DNA of 64,000 nucleotides, from positions 1 to 64,000 of the forward strand of contig JAUGWO010000063.1 in the NCBI GenBank assembly GCA_049724395.1, read 5' to 3'. The notes below the pieces were generated by a model, which saw nothing but the letters and a program-made list of their open reading frames with translations, searched no databases and was not told the origin of the DNA. The translations under genes and the position numbers were made by a program. This document shows, piece by piece, positions 34,061 to 45,389 of this stretch (within the stretch, counting starts at the first letter, position 1; every line of letters begins with the position of its first letter). The DNA comes from Spongospora subterranea f. sp. subterranea. Taxonomy: Eukaryota > Endomyxa: Phytomyxea > Phytomyxea > Plasmodiophorida.

Positions 34061-36661
34061 ATGGAGCCTGGGCCCGATCCAGGAGGACGTCCCAACGACC
34101 AACTGCTGAGCGCACCCGAATCGCCAAAAGTGCTTGGCGTCGATTCCGATGACGATTCGCTCTCCCAATTGAATTCGACGTTCGCCGTGTTCGGAGGTCT
34201 GGATTCGTTTTCACCCGGGATCGGTCCACCCAATAATAGTGACGATCCTGTGATTGAATCTGTTCCTGATAATAACGCGAAAAATAGTTCCTCTTCCTTT
34301 AACAACAGGTCGTCGTCAATTGTACCGGATACAAATTTTAATATCGTGTCGCCCGCTCTTTCGTCGGTATTGCAATCCAGACCGGAAAGACCTGTTCGTG
34401 GCCCTCCTTCAGAAGCGGATTTATATTCTGGTTATGGAGTTCCACAGATGATTCCGTCGAGAAGATCGCATCGTGGCGTTATCAGGCCCAACGCACCGCC
34501 AAGGTCGTCGCCACCAATTCGTCAACCTGCTAGCTTTCGAAGGATGCCTAATGCTCCTATACAGCTTAATACGAATTCATCAACGACTGTTTTATCAGAG
34601 CCAAGGATTTCCCCAAGGTTAGAGGAACATGGAGGGATTAGGATGCTCGATGGAAGCCCGTCACCTGCAAAGTTTTCACATGCTCAAACAACGAACCCCC
34701 AAGGTGGGCCACCGCCTGTTTCTAGATTCTCTACAGACCATATCCATTTACGCAATGGCCCCGAAAGGCAGACCCATGATGAGAGGTCTGTTGCTGAAAA
34801 TCATCCTCGTCCAGCAATGAGGCCCCCTATGCGAACTGGTCCGAGAATTCATCGACGACCACCGGAACCGCTTCCTTCCCGGCGACTTGATATCGGTTTC
34901 ATCCCTCGAACACATCCGCTTTCATCTCTCAACATGACATCAACCGCTCAGCAATCCGTTGGGAATCATCGGTCACCGCCCGATCAATTTGTTTCACAAC
35001 CTTCAAAGGATGAATTGGCCAGCTCTCACTTCGCCAATGAAGCACTTGACAGTTCGAAGGCGAATCAGCGTGCAATGCCTCATCAAGCGCATCCAGCAGC
35101 ACCTAGAACGCCTCTTACTCAAGCTAGCCCACTTCTGGAATCTGGACAGCAAAGGCACGGGACGGTTTTCTTTGGTCCCCGCCCACAGGTTAATATTCGG
35201 GCTCGTTTTCCTATCCGACCGCAGCGCGCTTTTCAGCGGCATCTCGGAAGCGGTACTCCTCCCGGTACTACGTCCAACCCATCTGTTATGCAGCCTCCAG
35301 GCCCATCTTCAGCTGAAGAGAATCTGAAAACTAGCAGGGCAGATAACTCTGATCCAACGATTCCGTACGCTCCAGATACTGCAGCTCCCGTTCTCAGTTC
35401 AAGCAGCAATCAATATACGGGGCGGAAACCACAGGGCGTAAATATGAGATCTGCTGGCAGTCCGTATGGGCCTAGGGTGGCAGTGCGCCCGATCCCTGTT
35501 CGTCGATTTCCCATGCAGCAACCAAATGATCAACGTGTTCCCTCCTCAATGGGTATGGGTCCGCTATTAGCTAATGCCGAAAGTGAAAACGCGGTATCGT
35601 CTGCTGCTGAAATTTCCAGTGTCAAGCCTGCTTCACATGCCGAAAGTTCAAGGTTTCCTGAACCAACTGACCAAGGCATAGAAGCCTTGAACACAAACAA
35701 GGACGTTGGTGCTTCTGATAGCTATGATGCATCGTCAGACTTCGATGCACTTTCTAGAGTTCATTTTTCTATTTCTCCAACCAAGGTTGAATCGCGTACC
35801 TCATCAGTTGAATCTAACGCTGTTAGGTCCCGTTCGGCTTCACCGACTTCTGTTTTGTCAGGATCAGAATGCCCGTCGCCGGAAAAAGCGGATACGTCTT
35901 CGAACACAAGTTGGTTGCACCGGGGTTCTCCACGTGGTGTCGTCAGCCGCCATCGGAACCTCAACCACCATGTTCAACCGACAATTGAACACAATGTTTC
36001 TAGCGAAATGCGTGAATTGCTCATAAGGAAAGCTCAAGCGTTACGCCAACGCTTCGAGGATGAGCGATTGGCCCTCAAACAACAGGTTGGGAAACTCAAA
36101 GCTACGGTTCGCACTCCAATACCAGCTCCCAATACCATGTCCTCAATTCCTGTGGAACTATATGATGATCTTCTACCTCATGCCTTTTGTGAAAATTCCC
36201 GTCTCGTTAGACGCGCCCTTGATGAACAAGCGGACAATGCAGCTCGAATGGAAGCCAGCTTGGCCAAGTTGTCATTCGTTCTTCAAAGTGAAACGTTCCC
36301 GAATGAATACAAAGACAGCATAGACGAGCGGCTGAGGAAAAGAGAGTTGGAAGACCTTCGTCAAAGCCTGTCCTCAGCTCTTCATAGGATAGACTCCCTT
36401 GTCAAGGAAAATGAGCATCTTTCGCGGCGCCTTTCTGCGAAAGAATCTCGGTTAAAGTCGGTTCAAGAGGAGTCGGCAGTGCTTATCGACACGCTGCGGT
36501 CATCACTGGAGCAGGAAACCTTCGAAAGGAAACGCATGAATGCACTTTACGACGAGGAGCGCCACGTATTGAACGCATCCCTTCGGAATACTGTTGAAGA
36601 TCTTGCGGCCGAAAACCAGAAATACCGACTGAAAATAGCGGAAGCTCATCTATCCGATTGA
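34061..36661 (+). CDS. large disordered protein with C-terminal coiled coil, unknown
   Basis: One uninterrupted frame of 866 residues. Residues 1 to about 640 are low-complexity and rich in Pro, Ser, Arg and Asn, with many RPxxR/PPxR runs (for example MRPPMRTGPRIHRRPPEP) and SP/TP sites that could be phosphorylated, so most of it is likely disordered. From about residue 650 to the end it is a long charged coiled coil (RKAQALRQRFEDERLALKQQ; then SLVKENEHLSRRLSAKESRL). This build suggests a scaffold, cytoskeletal or polarity adaptor, but no family signature is visible, so the function is open. It is convergent with NOL10, with 65 bp between the stops. The uniform codon usage and length make it a confident gene. 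Confidence 0.85.
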   Translation: MEPGPDPGGRPNDQLLSAPESPKVLGVDSDDDSLSQLNSTFAVFGGLDSFSPGIGPPNNSDDPVIESVPDNNAKNSSSSFNNRSSSIVPDTNFNIVSPALSSVLQSRPERPVRGPPSEADLYSGYGVPQMIPSRRSHRGVIRPNAPPRSSPPIRQPASFRRMPNAPIQLNTNSSTTVLSEPRISPRLEEHGGIRMLDGSPSPAKFSHAQTTNPQGGPPPVSRFSTDHIHLRNGPERQTHDERSVAENHPRPAMRPPMRTGPRIHRRPPEPLPSRRLDIGFIPRTHPLSSLNMTSTAQQSVGNHRSPPDQFVSQPSKDELASSHFANEALDSSKANQRAMPHQAHPAAPRTPLTQASPLLESGQQRHGTVFFGPRPQVNIRARFPIRPQRAFQRHLGSGTPPGTTSNPSVMQPPGPSSAEENLKTSRADNSDPTIPYAPDTAAPVLSSSSNQYTGRKPQGVNMRSAGSPYGPRVAVRPIPVRRFPMQQPNDQRVPSSMGMGPLLANAESENAVSSAAEISSVKPASHAESSRFPEPTDQGIEALNTNKDVGASDSYDASSDFDALSRVHFSISPTKVESRTSSVESNAVRSRSASPTSVLSGSECPSPEKADTSSNTSWLHRGSPRGVVSRHRNLNHHVQPTIEHNVSSEMRELLIRKAQALRQRFEDERLALKQQVGKLKATVRTPIPAPNTMSSIPVELYDDLLPHAFCENSRLVRRALDEQADNAARMEASLAKLSFVLQSETFPNEYKDSIDERLRKRELEDLRQSLSSALHRIDSLVKENEHLSRRLSAKESRLKSVQEESAVLIDTLRSSLEQETFERKRMNALYDEERHVLNASLRNTVEDLAAENQKYRLKIAEAHLSD

Positions 36662-36726
36662 CATTATTCGCCCCAATATTTATTTATTTGATCTATCACA
36701 ATACAGTCATCTGTTGTAGATTATTA

Positions 36727-38909
36727 TTATTTTCTGAAGTGCACTGGTCTTCTCGTTTGTTGCTTTTTCCTTCCTTCAACCTTGCCGGCGTCCTTCTGAT
36801 CTGCAATAATCGAACCTTTGTACTTCGGCGTGAACGTCACCGATCGGGACCCTTCTTTGTCAAATTTTACTTCACCCCCGACGTCGGGCGCGTTCACGTG
36901 TTTCCGCGCGGCGGTGTCGTCTAGCTGGCGTTTTCTCTCAGACATGGACAGCTTGATAGCCTTTTTGGGAACGGCAGCGGCTGCAGCATCGGCAGGTTGC
37001 AAGGGGATCAGCGTTCCCTGGGTTTTGATCTCGAACATCGTCTTTTTTTTCGCGGGTTTGTTGCGGATCTTCTTCTCCTTGGATCGTGGATTCTTGTTGG
37101 AAAACAGATCATCAGTGTCGCTGCCGCTTCCATCGTCGCTGGATTTGCCATCATCGTTTTGGTCGTCGCTTTCGTCGACCATCGCAAATCGCCCATCGTC
37201 CTTGCCGTCGACGACCCCGCCCAGTTTGGCGTTCGACGGATGCAACCGAACGAACTCGTCGCTCTCCTGATCGATCGCGAACTCAGAGTCCTTGAACAGG
37301 CTCGCGAATCGGGAGTCGCCAAGAGGATTCGTAGCCGACCCGCTTTTGGAAGCCGATTGCAGCAGCGCTTCGGCATAATCTTTGTTGACCTTTGGTAATC
37401 TGTAAAACACTGTAAAAATGTGAAATCCACTTTCGATCGACAGACGCCGTACTTTTTCGGCAGAGTAATCCGATCAGCGCGTTGCGCTTGGATCTTCTCT
37501 TGGACTCGCTTCTTGATGAACGTCTCGTATTCGAACGGATCGGCGACCGCCTTGACTTTATGCCACAGGCGCAGGTCCATGAAGAACCCGTGCATGTACG
37601 CTCGCAGCAGGTTCGACCCGATCAGATGGGACAACCCCATTGTGTCCAACTCGGAGCGCGTCACGAACTTGTAATCGTCAAACGCAGACGTCTTCGTCTC
37701 CTCCTCCAGCTCTTCCGTTAAATTATCCAGAAACGCACACCACCTGAGTTCGATTTTAGAATGCAGTTTCCGATCACAAAACCCGTCGTTTTTTCTACTT
37801 CGGAGCGGGTCCAAGTTCCGGAATATAGAACGTTGGAACGCGATGTTGCTCCCCGGCCCCGAATATGAGACCGCTGCCTTGCACAAGACACAGCTTGTTG
37901 ACGGCGGCGTCGGTCTGGATACTGGTTAGCGCCTCGCCGGACTGGCGATCCCACAGTTTGATGATGGCGCCATCCGTCGAGACGACCTGCCGGCTCTTCT
38001 CGTGGAACCTGATATCCTTGATCGGCAGGCCATAGCGATGGTCTTTGTCCAGCAACGGGAGCGCCGTTCGCAGGTCATACAGCAAGCAATGACCGGAATC
38101 GGTTCCGACAGCCATCGTTAATCCATCCGCCTGAGAAAACCAGAGAAATTAGCGATTCCGACTTGATTTAACAAAAAACAAAATGAACAGAAATTACAGC
38201 GAATTCCAGAGCCGATATGTCGGCAGAACCAGAGCTGGAGGATGTACGAACAGTGAGGGCAGCGGAACGAGTTCGATCTCGCGGGTCCCAGCACTCGATT
38301 CTCGAATCGGCACCGCCGACGGCGGTCAACTGATGAACGGGATTAACGCTAATGCAGTTGATTTCCTTGAGATTCGGTCTCGAATCCGCCCAAGAACTGT
38401 CCCTGCTCCAAGTTCAGCCTCCACAGCTCGTTGCTCGCACCGCCGACGTACAGATCGCACGCGACGGGATTATATCCCATATCGCGACCGAATTTCGGCA
38501 CCCGAACCGAGTGCAGAACCCCATATCGCGCGTGTAATTCAATTGTGCGATCGGCGCGAAGGAACGCCATCTTCGAGAAATCATCGCTCAGGACGTGCAT
38601 GGCGACGACCTCGGAATCGAAATGCCGCTCGAACTTCATACTGAGCTGGTCAAGCTCGAACACCTTCACCTGTGGCCGATAAACACCACAAGCGACGATA
38701 TATCTCTGATCTGGCGATAAACAGATATGGGTCGACGCTGTCGGGAAGTCGAAATTCTGCACCAGCTCCAGTCGGCGTCGGAACTCGTCGTTATAGCGAA
38801 GGGTGCGGTTCGATGCCGTCTTCGTCGAGTCGAGCCATTCGGGTAAAGTCTTGCCCGCCGAAAGATTGTAGACTTTGACCCCGTTCAAAGCTGAGTACGC
38901 TAGCGCCAT
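36727..38909 (-). CDS. NOL10: nucleolar protein 10 (NOL10/Enp2), ribosome biogenesis
   Basis: A WD40 protein of the small-subunit processome, needed for 18S rRNA maturation in the nucleolus. The N-terminus (NGVKVYNLSAGKTLPEWLD) and central strings KFERHFDSEVV, RVPKFGRDMGYN, CDLYVGGASNE, RLNLEQGQFL, YGLPIKDIRFHE, WCAFLDNLTEELEEE, YKFVTRSELDTMGLSHLIGS and LRAYMHGFFMDLRL all follow the family closely. The tail is acidic then Lys-rich, as usual. Introns are at 38131-38197, 37744-37798 and 37400-37452 (67, 55 and 53 bp). Near 38350-38385 the frame is off by one surplus base (cctcaaGgaaatc on the coding strand). This is either a sequencing or assembly indel or real damage. Otherwise about 669 residues, near the usual length. 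It is divergent from the carrier gene, with a 269-bp shared upstream region. Confidence 0.95.
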
Positions 38910-39178
38910 CGGGCCCTTTCTACGAGGGAATAGCTATAGGGACGGGCGAATCGCCAGGGCTCTGAATTTTTCGAAGCGCCGGGTCTCCTCTGAGCGAAAT
39001 CCCAATTCCAGACCCAGTGTATATGTACACGGATTCCGTCACGGACTTGCCAACTCCGTAGATCGCCATAGTATACACACGGGGGTCGGTTGGGTGACTG
39101 CTCGTCACAGGCCAAGAGTCCAATCAATTTACTGCGAGGGGGGCGGGGATCCGGCCAGCTCCATCCGTCCAGGATCGA
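38910..39178. promoter_or_regulatory. shared upstream region of NOL10 and the mitochondrial carrier
   Basis: 269 bp between divergent start codons, so it probably works as a bidirectional promoter. A minus-strand frame of 67 codons (38920-39123) overlaps it, but it resembles nothing and I leave it out. Confidence 0.4.
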
Positions 39179-40305
39179 ATGCCGGCTGATGATGCTTCAC
39201 TGGAGTCTCGCGACGCCCCTCAATTATCCCCTAGGAAGTACCGGCTGATGTCGGCGTCGATCGGCGCCCTGATGACGTCCCTGACGATGACGCCCCTGGA
39301 CGTGGTTCGGGTTCGGATGCAGGCCGCCAATGGCGTCAATACCGGTGAATACATATTACGCCCCGTTTGCCCCGAATCGGGTCCCGTCATGACTCCTTGC
39401 GGTCCAGGCGGGTTTACGTACCGTATATGGAACGGTCTCAACGATGGCGAATTATGGTGCCATCGTTGTAATCAACGCTCGTTCACCCGTGCGTCCGACG
39501 GCACATTCATGTCCATGTTCCGTCTGATCCGGTCGGAAGGCGTCACATCACTATGGCGAGGTCTAACTCCAACATTGGCGCAATCCATTCCCTCTACCGT
39601 CATCTATTTCACGAGCTATGATGAACTGCAGCAAATGTTGAGCGCCAATCACGTCATGATGGGCCCAGCTATCGCCGGAGTCGTTTCCCGACTCGGCGCG
39701 GCATCGGTCGTATCTCCCATTGAGCTAGTACGTACCCGTGTCATGGCCCATCAAGGTCGACCGGAATCGGCCTGGACGTTATTGTCCAACGTCTCCAAGG
39801 AAGTCGCCGCCGAGTGCAGGTCGCATGGAACCCGAGTACTATTTCGTGGCCTGGGCCCGACCTTACTTCGGGACCTCCCTTTCTCTGCTTTATACTGGAG
39901 CGGTTTCGAGACGTTCTACCCGAAATTACGCTCGTTGCACCGAAGGTGGATTCCCGATATAACTCCAACTCAGTTGGCGTTCTCAAGCGCGTTCATTGGC
40001 GGATCAGTATCTGGGACGATCGCTGCAATGTCAGTGCCCGGTTCAAACGATTTTTCAACCGATGGATTTCTAATCATTGTTTCAGTGCGACGCACCCGTT
40101 CGACGTAATCAAGACCAAGCAGCAGACCGAAATGTATGGGTCTGGAGCCGGTTTCAAGTCGATTAAGTCGCTGTTCCAGGAGATTTATAAATCCGGTGGG
40201 ATTCAGGCGTTATTCGTCGGCCTGACGCCCCGTGTGGTGAAGATTGCCCCAGCTTGCGCCATCATGATATCGTCCTACGAGCTGGGGAAAACCATCTTCC
40301 GGTGA
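39179..40305 (+). CDS. SLC25A39: mitochondrial carrier of the SLC25A39/A40 (Mtm1) type
   Basis: Two exons, 39179-40029 and 40086-40305 (56-bp intron gtcagt...tttcag), giving 356 residues. Three carrier repeats are present, each with the P-x-[DE]-x-x-[RK] signature: TPLDVVRVRMQ (residue 38), SPIELVRTRV and HPFDVIKTKQQ. The matrix loop after the first helix carries four cysteines (C64, C74, C94, C97, the last two as CHRC). In SLC25A39 this extended loop is known to sense iron-sulphur status and control the stability of this glutathione importer. Yeast Mtm1 belongs to the same clade. I infer mitochondrial glutathione import. Stop to stop it is 60 bp from the Atp11 gene. Confidence 0.92.
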
Positions 40306-40365
40306 CGACCACCCTTCGCCTTGTTTTATATCTCAACTAATATTAAAACCTATTATATATATTTG

Positions 40366-41038
40366 TTATCGACTGTCGCGAATGTATTTGTTCAGGTCGA
40401 ATTCGCGGGGGCGATGGTTGAAATCGCGAACCAGATTGAACTCGGCACTCGAATAAAAATACATCAATCTGACCACGAAAACAATCACAATCTTATCGGA
40501 ACCGTTACGAAGACGACAACGGACCTGTCTAAAATCGTTTCCGCCTCTTTCACCGTTAAAACCGAGACGATATCGGCTCGCACCAGGCCAACCGCCTTGG
40601 TGGCGCACAGCTCGTCGTAGAACGTGACGGTCATCATCGGCACTGTATCGGGGCGCCGATGCTGAAACTGCTCCAACGTCGTCAGCATGCAGACGTTCTT
40701 TTGGAACTGGGAAACCAGGCTGAAAAACCCTGACGTCCGATGCACCGGGAACATGAACATCTGAATCAAAACGAAAACATTTACAACAAAAAACGCTCCT
40801 GATGCGATCTGCTTTAGCAAACGATTACGGGATTGTTTTCAGAATTTTTGATGATCTTTTCTAGTCGCCATGGCTCGATGGATTTCCCCAAACACTCCGG
40901 TTTCGATGAATGATATTCTGCCCAGATTCGACGGGTCTCATCTGGGGTCACATTCGACCTATCGATCAGCGGCAGCTTGAGCAGGTCGGCCAGTTTCCTG
41001 GCGGCCGTCACGATCGATCGCCGCTGCACCTTCATCAT
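40366..41038 (-). CDS. ATP11: ATP synthase F1 assembly factor Atp11/ATPAF1
   Basis: Three exons, 41038-40829, 40760-40525 and 40468-40366, with introns of 68 and 56 bp (gtaatc...gattcag; gtccgt...ggtcag), giving 182 residues. Family strings are WAEYHSSKPECLG near residue 40, FPVHRTSGFFSLVSQFQ, TVTFYDEL, VLTVKEAETILD and the closing EFNLVRDFNHRPREFD. Atp11 is the matrix chaperone that binds the F1 beta subunit before hexamer assembly. The N-terminus MMKVQRRSIVTAARKLADLL is basic and amphipathic, fitting a mitochondrial presequence. It is much shorter than yeast or human proteins (about 320 residues), mainly at the N-terminus, so an upstream exon may be missing from my model. Confidence 0.85.
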
Positions 41039-41293
41039 CGTGATGTGTCGTTATGGGTCCTGTTAACCTGACCTTGGGGTTCTTGCGCAATTCAGAATAA
41101 TCCCTTTTGGCCCTTGTACACTGCCACAAGTTAAAGCCTTCGAGCTCTACAGAAGAGAAATGGAGAAATCGAATGACGATTACAAGCAGAACTCATTTTG
41201 GGGGTGGAAGAGCGGAACGGTCGTGTCCTATTTACCGTTGTTCTGGCGAAATTACACAGGGTATTAATGAGAAAAGATGAGATATTTACTATT

Positions 41294-43647
41294 TTAGGGA
41301 AGTGCCATCATATCAACATCATCTAATCCGGCAGCAATTACCTCTTGTTGTTCAGTGGATAAACGGTCATCCGTTCCTGGGTCGTCGTCATTGCCAGGTG
41401 CCATGGTCGAAGAAGGTTCCGGTGACGTTGGAGAAAAAGTTATCGTTGTCGGCTCCACTGTAAGACGTGGAAGAGTCGACGACGCTTGCGCAGGAAAATG
41501 CAACGTGCTCGTCGCCCGACCGATACTTGATTCCTCAGCCTGGCGGAACACTTGGAACTGATCGGCTGACCAACTTCTGATCCGCGACCCTAGATTCTCC
41601 GATGGGTGATGACGATCGATCGCGGATAACGCCATTTCCCCACTACGAGCAATACCGGCGCGTAATTGACGAACACAGGCGTCAAGTTCAAATTCGATGT
41701 CACAATGTTCCCGTATAAGAGCCATGTGACGCCATGTGTAAAGAGCAGATTCTTGCATGCAAAAATCGAACCTTTCCCGCGATGGATTTTCGAGAAGAGT
41801 CAGAAACGCACGGAAAGAGGGTTTAGGATACAAAGTGATATCACCAACGTAGCTTTGAAAAGCCAGACTTTGCAGACGGCTGAATGTGCCTTCGGAGAAA
41901 ACCAGGGACCCCAATCGAAGAACCAGATCCCGTACTTCGCCACCTAAATATGTGATTGCCCTTGCCATTATGCTGGAGCTAGCACTGAGCATCTGCTGTG
42001 GCGCCAAAACTGGAACAACGTGAGGGTTGACCTGACTCACGATGAAGTGGTTCACATTGAACATTTCGGCAAGTCGTCGCATGGGTAGATCTGACTGAAC
42101 GCTCCCGTCAAGCCACATGACCTCTCTAGAGAATAATGGAACGATTTGCCCATTCGGTTCTTTGCTCATCAATTCTACAGGGTTGAAAACCCAAGGTATC
42201 TATAATCCACGAACAGAAACAAAGTGTCAAACAGCAGAAAGATCAGAATTCATCAAATCCATTACCGCGCAGCTTGCACAAACAGCGGACGAAATCTGGA
42301 TATGCATTATCAGAAGCGACACAAAAAACACGGCTGACATCGTACCAAAACTGCTGGTGCTGTAAGATAGTTAAGGAGAAGCGGCTCAGTGTTCAAGTGA
42401 GTTCCATGTGCGCATACAGATATGTTCAAAATTCGACCGGTTCTGGCATAAGCCTCCTGAAAGCTGAAGTTGCCGACATTGTCTCTTACGCATTGCTCCA
42501 GGGCGGTCATATCGTAGACATGCCCTTGACGCCAGAGCCGCATAACTTTTCGCCACAACGACCCAGAGTTTGATGGAAAGGCATCGAGGTTTGTTACGCC
42601 ATTTCTCGATAATTCCTCAAGTTCATCGTCGTTCCGAGTGCCAACCTAAGTAAAGTCAAAAAAAAATTCACAACAAAGCAGGAGTTTTGGACAACCATAG
42701 CTGCGAATAATGCTCCCACGCTTGATCCGGATATGATCCTGGGAAGTACTTTTTTGTTGACCAGAGCCTTGATAACACCTAAATGGTCACCATTGAATGC
42801 ACTATTGGCGTAGGAAATACGAAATGTACCTGAATGATAAAGACCTAAAGTAGAACCTCCGCTCAAAAGCAAAGCTGACCGACCAAACGAATGCCTTGTT
42901 TCCATAAAAAAAGCCAATTTGCGCACGTTCTGAATTGGACTTGTTCGCTCATTAGCAACAAGGTTTAGAGCACGCACAACTTCTCGAGTGTAATCTTCCA
43001 CCTGCTCAAAAATTTACAATCTGCATAAGGCAGTGATTGATCAATATCTCACCAAAGTTTTTGTTCCCGAAAGTAGATATCCGTACAATTTGGGATTTCC
43101 GATGCCTCCGAAGTTGCGCTGCAATCCAGAGCGTAGAAACCTCATCAATCCTTCTATGTCGTGACGGTCGACCAGTTGTCGCAGTGTATTGAGATTATCG
43201 CGAATCTTCCTATAGTCGTACAGGTCGCTCTTGTCAACGTCTTTCCAGGCCATACGATTGCAGATCAAATCAAGTTTGGCAGCCGAATCCCTCCATTCAT
43301 CGTAGTCTTTGGCATTATCCATTTGCGTTTTTAAGATTTTGAATCTGGCGACATGTCAGAACAAAACCCCAGACCCAAGTAGAGGAAACGATTACAGATA
43401 AATAACGATCTTGTTTGCCCAAATACCAGGCAATGATGTGCTTAACTCTCATGATTTGCGATTGGAACAAGCGACCAAGCCGGCCATATGCAAAATATGA
43501 AGAGTACAGCAAGAGCAGGAGGAGGATATGGCGGCATATAACGCGTATCAGAAGATCGGGGGCCAAAATCCACCCAAAAAACTTGACATTCCCTTTTGCT
43601 AAAAGCACGACTCCATTGACGAGGGCTTTGACTGGAGTTGGGTTCAT
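41294..43647 (-). CDS. patatin-like triacylglycerol lipase (Tgl3/4/5-SDP1 type)
   Basis: Seven coding segments. Solved introns are 43002-43052, 42779-42829, 42646-42695, 42296-42345 and 42200-42265 (50-66 bp), enclosing a 30-bp microexon (42266-42295, ISSAVCASCA). Hydrophobic N-terminal segments (ICRHILLLLLLYSSYFAYG) suggest membrane or lipid-droplet attachment. The DUF3336-like linker (AKDYDEWRDSAAKLD, RSGLQRNFGGIGNPKLY) precedes the patatin core: the oxyanion glycine run LLLSGGSTLGLYHSGV, the nucleophile elbow GSSVGAL, and the catalytic Asp in LDGSVQSDLPMRRL. VNPHVVP follows, as in storage-lipid lipases. Between the first two segments, near 43325, the frame is off by one surplus base in an A5 run (cttAAAAAcgc); a 46-bp GTCGCC...AAAG intron is a weaker alternative. 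The predicted role is triacylglycerol breakdown at lipid droplets. Confidence 0.9.
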
Positions 43648-43834
43648 CTATAGAATCCCACCTTGATATAAATGATTAAGCAATTGAACGGCATCAAATG
43701 CGACAGAAGAGTAAAGACGTAGCCAGCAGCGTAGCCATGTGTTATAGTGAATAGAGGAATAGGATGGAGAGGTAACACGTGACTGGACTGCTTTCGTGCT
43801 TGACTGCCACACCTGTGGGACAACAATCGGCAGC
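43648..43834. other. upstream region of the lipase gene
   Basis: 187 bp between the lipase start and the 145-bp minisatellite, with no coding signal. Confidence 0.4.
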
Positions 43835-44765
43835 ACAGATCAGGTAGAGTAACCGGTGGACTGCTGCACGGGCTACTGGGAGGAGAGGGGTAACCCAGGG
43901 GAATGCGACAAGACGGACACTGGCTCTGGGAGGGGGCAGGTAACGCAGGGGCTTGACTACCATAGGGCAATCGGCAGCCCGGATCAGGTAGAGTAACCGG
44001 TGGACTGCTGCACGGGCACTGGGAGGAGAGGGGTAACCCAGGGGAATGCGACAAGACGGACACTGGCTCTGGGAGGGGGCAGGTAACGCAGGGGCTTGAC
44101 TACCCCATAGGGCAATCGGCAGCCCGGATCAGGTAGAGTAACCGGTGGACTGCTGCACGGGCACTGGGAGGAGAGGGGTAACCCAGGGGAATGCGACAAG
44201 ACGGACACTGGCTCTGGGAGGGGGCAGGTAACGCAGGGGCTTGACTACCCCATAGGGCAATCGGCAGCCCGGATCAGGTAGAGTAACCGGTGGACTGCTG
44301 CACGGGCACTGGGAGGAGAGGGGTAACCCAGGGGAATGCGACAAGACGGACACTGGCTCTGGGAGGGGGCAGGTAACGCAGGGGCTTGACTACCCCATAG
44401 GGCAATCGGCAGCCCGGATCAGGTAGAGTAACCGGTGGACTGCTGCACGGGCACTGGGAGGAGAGGGGTAACCCAGGGGAATGCGACAAGACGGACACTG
44501 GCTCTGGGAGGGGGCAGGTAACGCAAAGGCTTGACTACCATAGGGCAATCGGCAGCCCGGATCAGGTAGGGCAACCGGTGGACTGTTGGATTCGGATTTC
44601 GGACACTGGCTCGGGGATGGGAGGTTTGACTAACCTACCACACCCAACAACACAGGTGTCGACAGAACAGATCAGGTAGAGTAGCTGGACGGACACGGGC
44701 TCTAGCGGTAACCCGCTTGATCGCCATAGGGCAGTCGGCAGGGCCGCGATCAAGGAGATTAACAG
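43835..44765. repeat. 145-bp minisatellite upstream of the lipase gene
   Basis: About five near-identical 145-bp units. Landmarks are ggggtaacccaggggaatgc, gacaagacggacactggctc, ggcaggtaacgcaggggctt and caatcggcagcccggatcag. Identical minus-strand frames recur at 43984, 44129 and 44274. Units at both ends (about 43740-43860 and 44590-44765) are degenerate, so the middle was homogenised recently. The G-rich strand is plus. It lies in the promoter-proximal DNA of the minus-strand lipase. Confidence 0.93.
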
Positions 44766-45389
44766 CGGGACCCTGATCCATGAGGTTGACCGAACCGGAC
44801 GACAGCGGGTCTTTCTAATGTGGGAGAGATTACTCCCCCTATAACAGAAAATACATGATCGAAAATCGATATGCCCCATAAGCTCAAGCATTTCACTATA
44901 ATGGTGCATAGTCGTTTCCTTCGATTAGCTTTATTCTTCCTTAACTGTGGCAAAGGCAACTTGCGAATTTTGTGAGACATTCGCACTGGACCATTTTGCA
45001 ATCGAAATTTGGTTGTAACCAATCTGCCACATTGTTCATACTGCGAATGAGCCAAGATCGGCCTATACATGATAACCATATCCATGAACATGATTATCCA
45101 ATCTATGTGCGATTGAGAAACATCCTCAACTGAATGAAATCAGCGCTTATAAAAATGACGCAAATGAAGCTGTGGAGTAATGCCCGGAATTTGAATTTAT
45201 CTCACAGCTTCGAGTTTCGAGCATCATCAAACCCGCAGTTCACGCCGCATCACGTTCCCGGTTGCCGTTCTTGAAAGCGATGTAATTATCGCGGACCTAG
45301 AATATGGTAGCAGTTTTAGCAGCAATACCGAATTTGGAACGAGGTCGGCCTTGAAAAGAGGATTATGATGATCCTCAATAATTTCTTGC
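44766..45389. other. intergenic, nothing assigned
   Basis: A minus-strand frame at 44759-45091 (110 codons, basic) overlaps here, but it partly runs into the minisatellite edge and resembles no family. No other signal seen. Confidence 0.35.

Noticed and set aside
34003-34305. Minus-strand frames opposite the start of the coiled-coil gene
   Set aside because: Antisense shadows of a biased Pro/Ser-rich coding sequence.
36818-37398. Plus-strand proteins opposite the NOL10 tail
   Set aside because: Antisense to a charged, repetitive tail; NOL10 explains the region fully.
38920-39123. Minus-strand 67-codon gene in the NOL10/carrier spacer
   Set aside because: No family resemblance and it would occupy the whole shared promoter; several frames are equally open in this GC-rich spacer.
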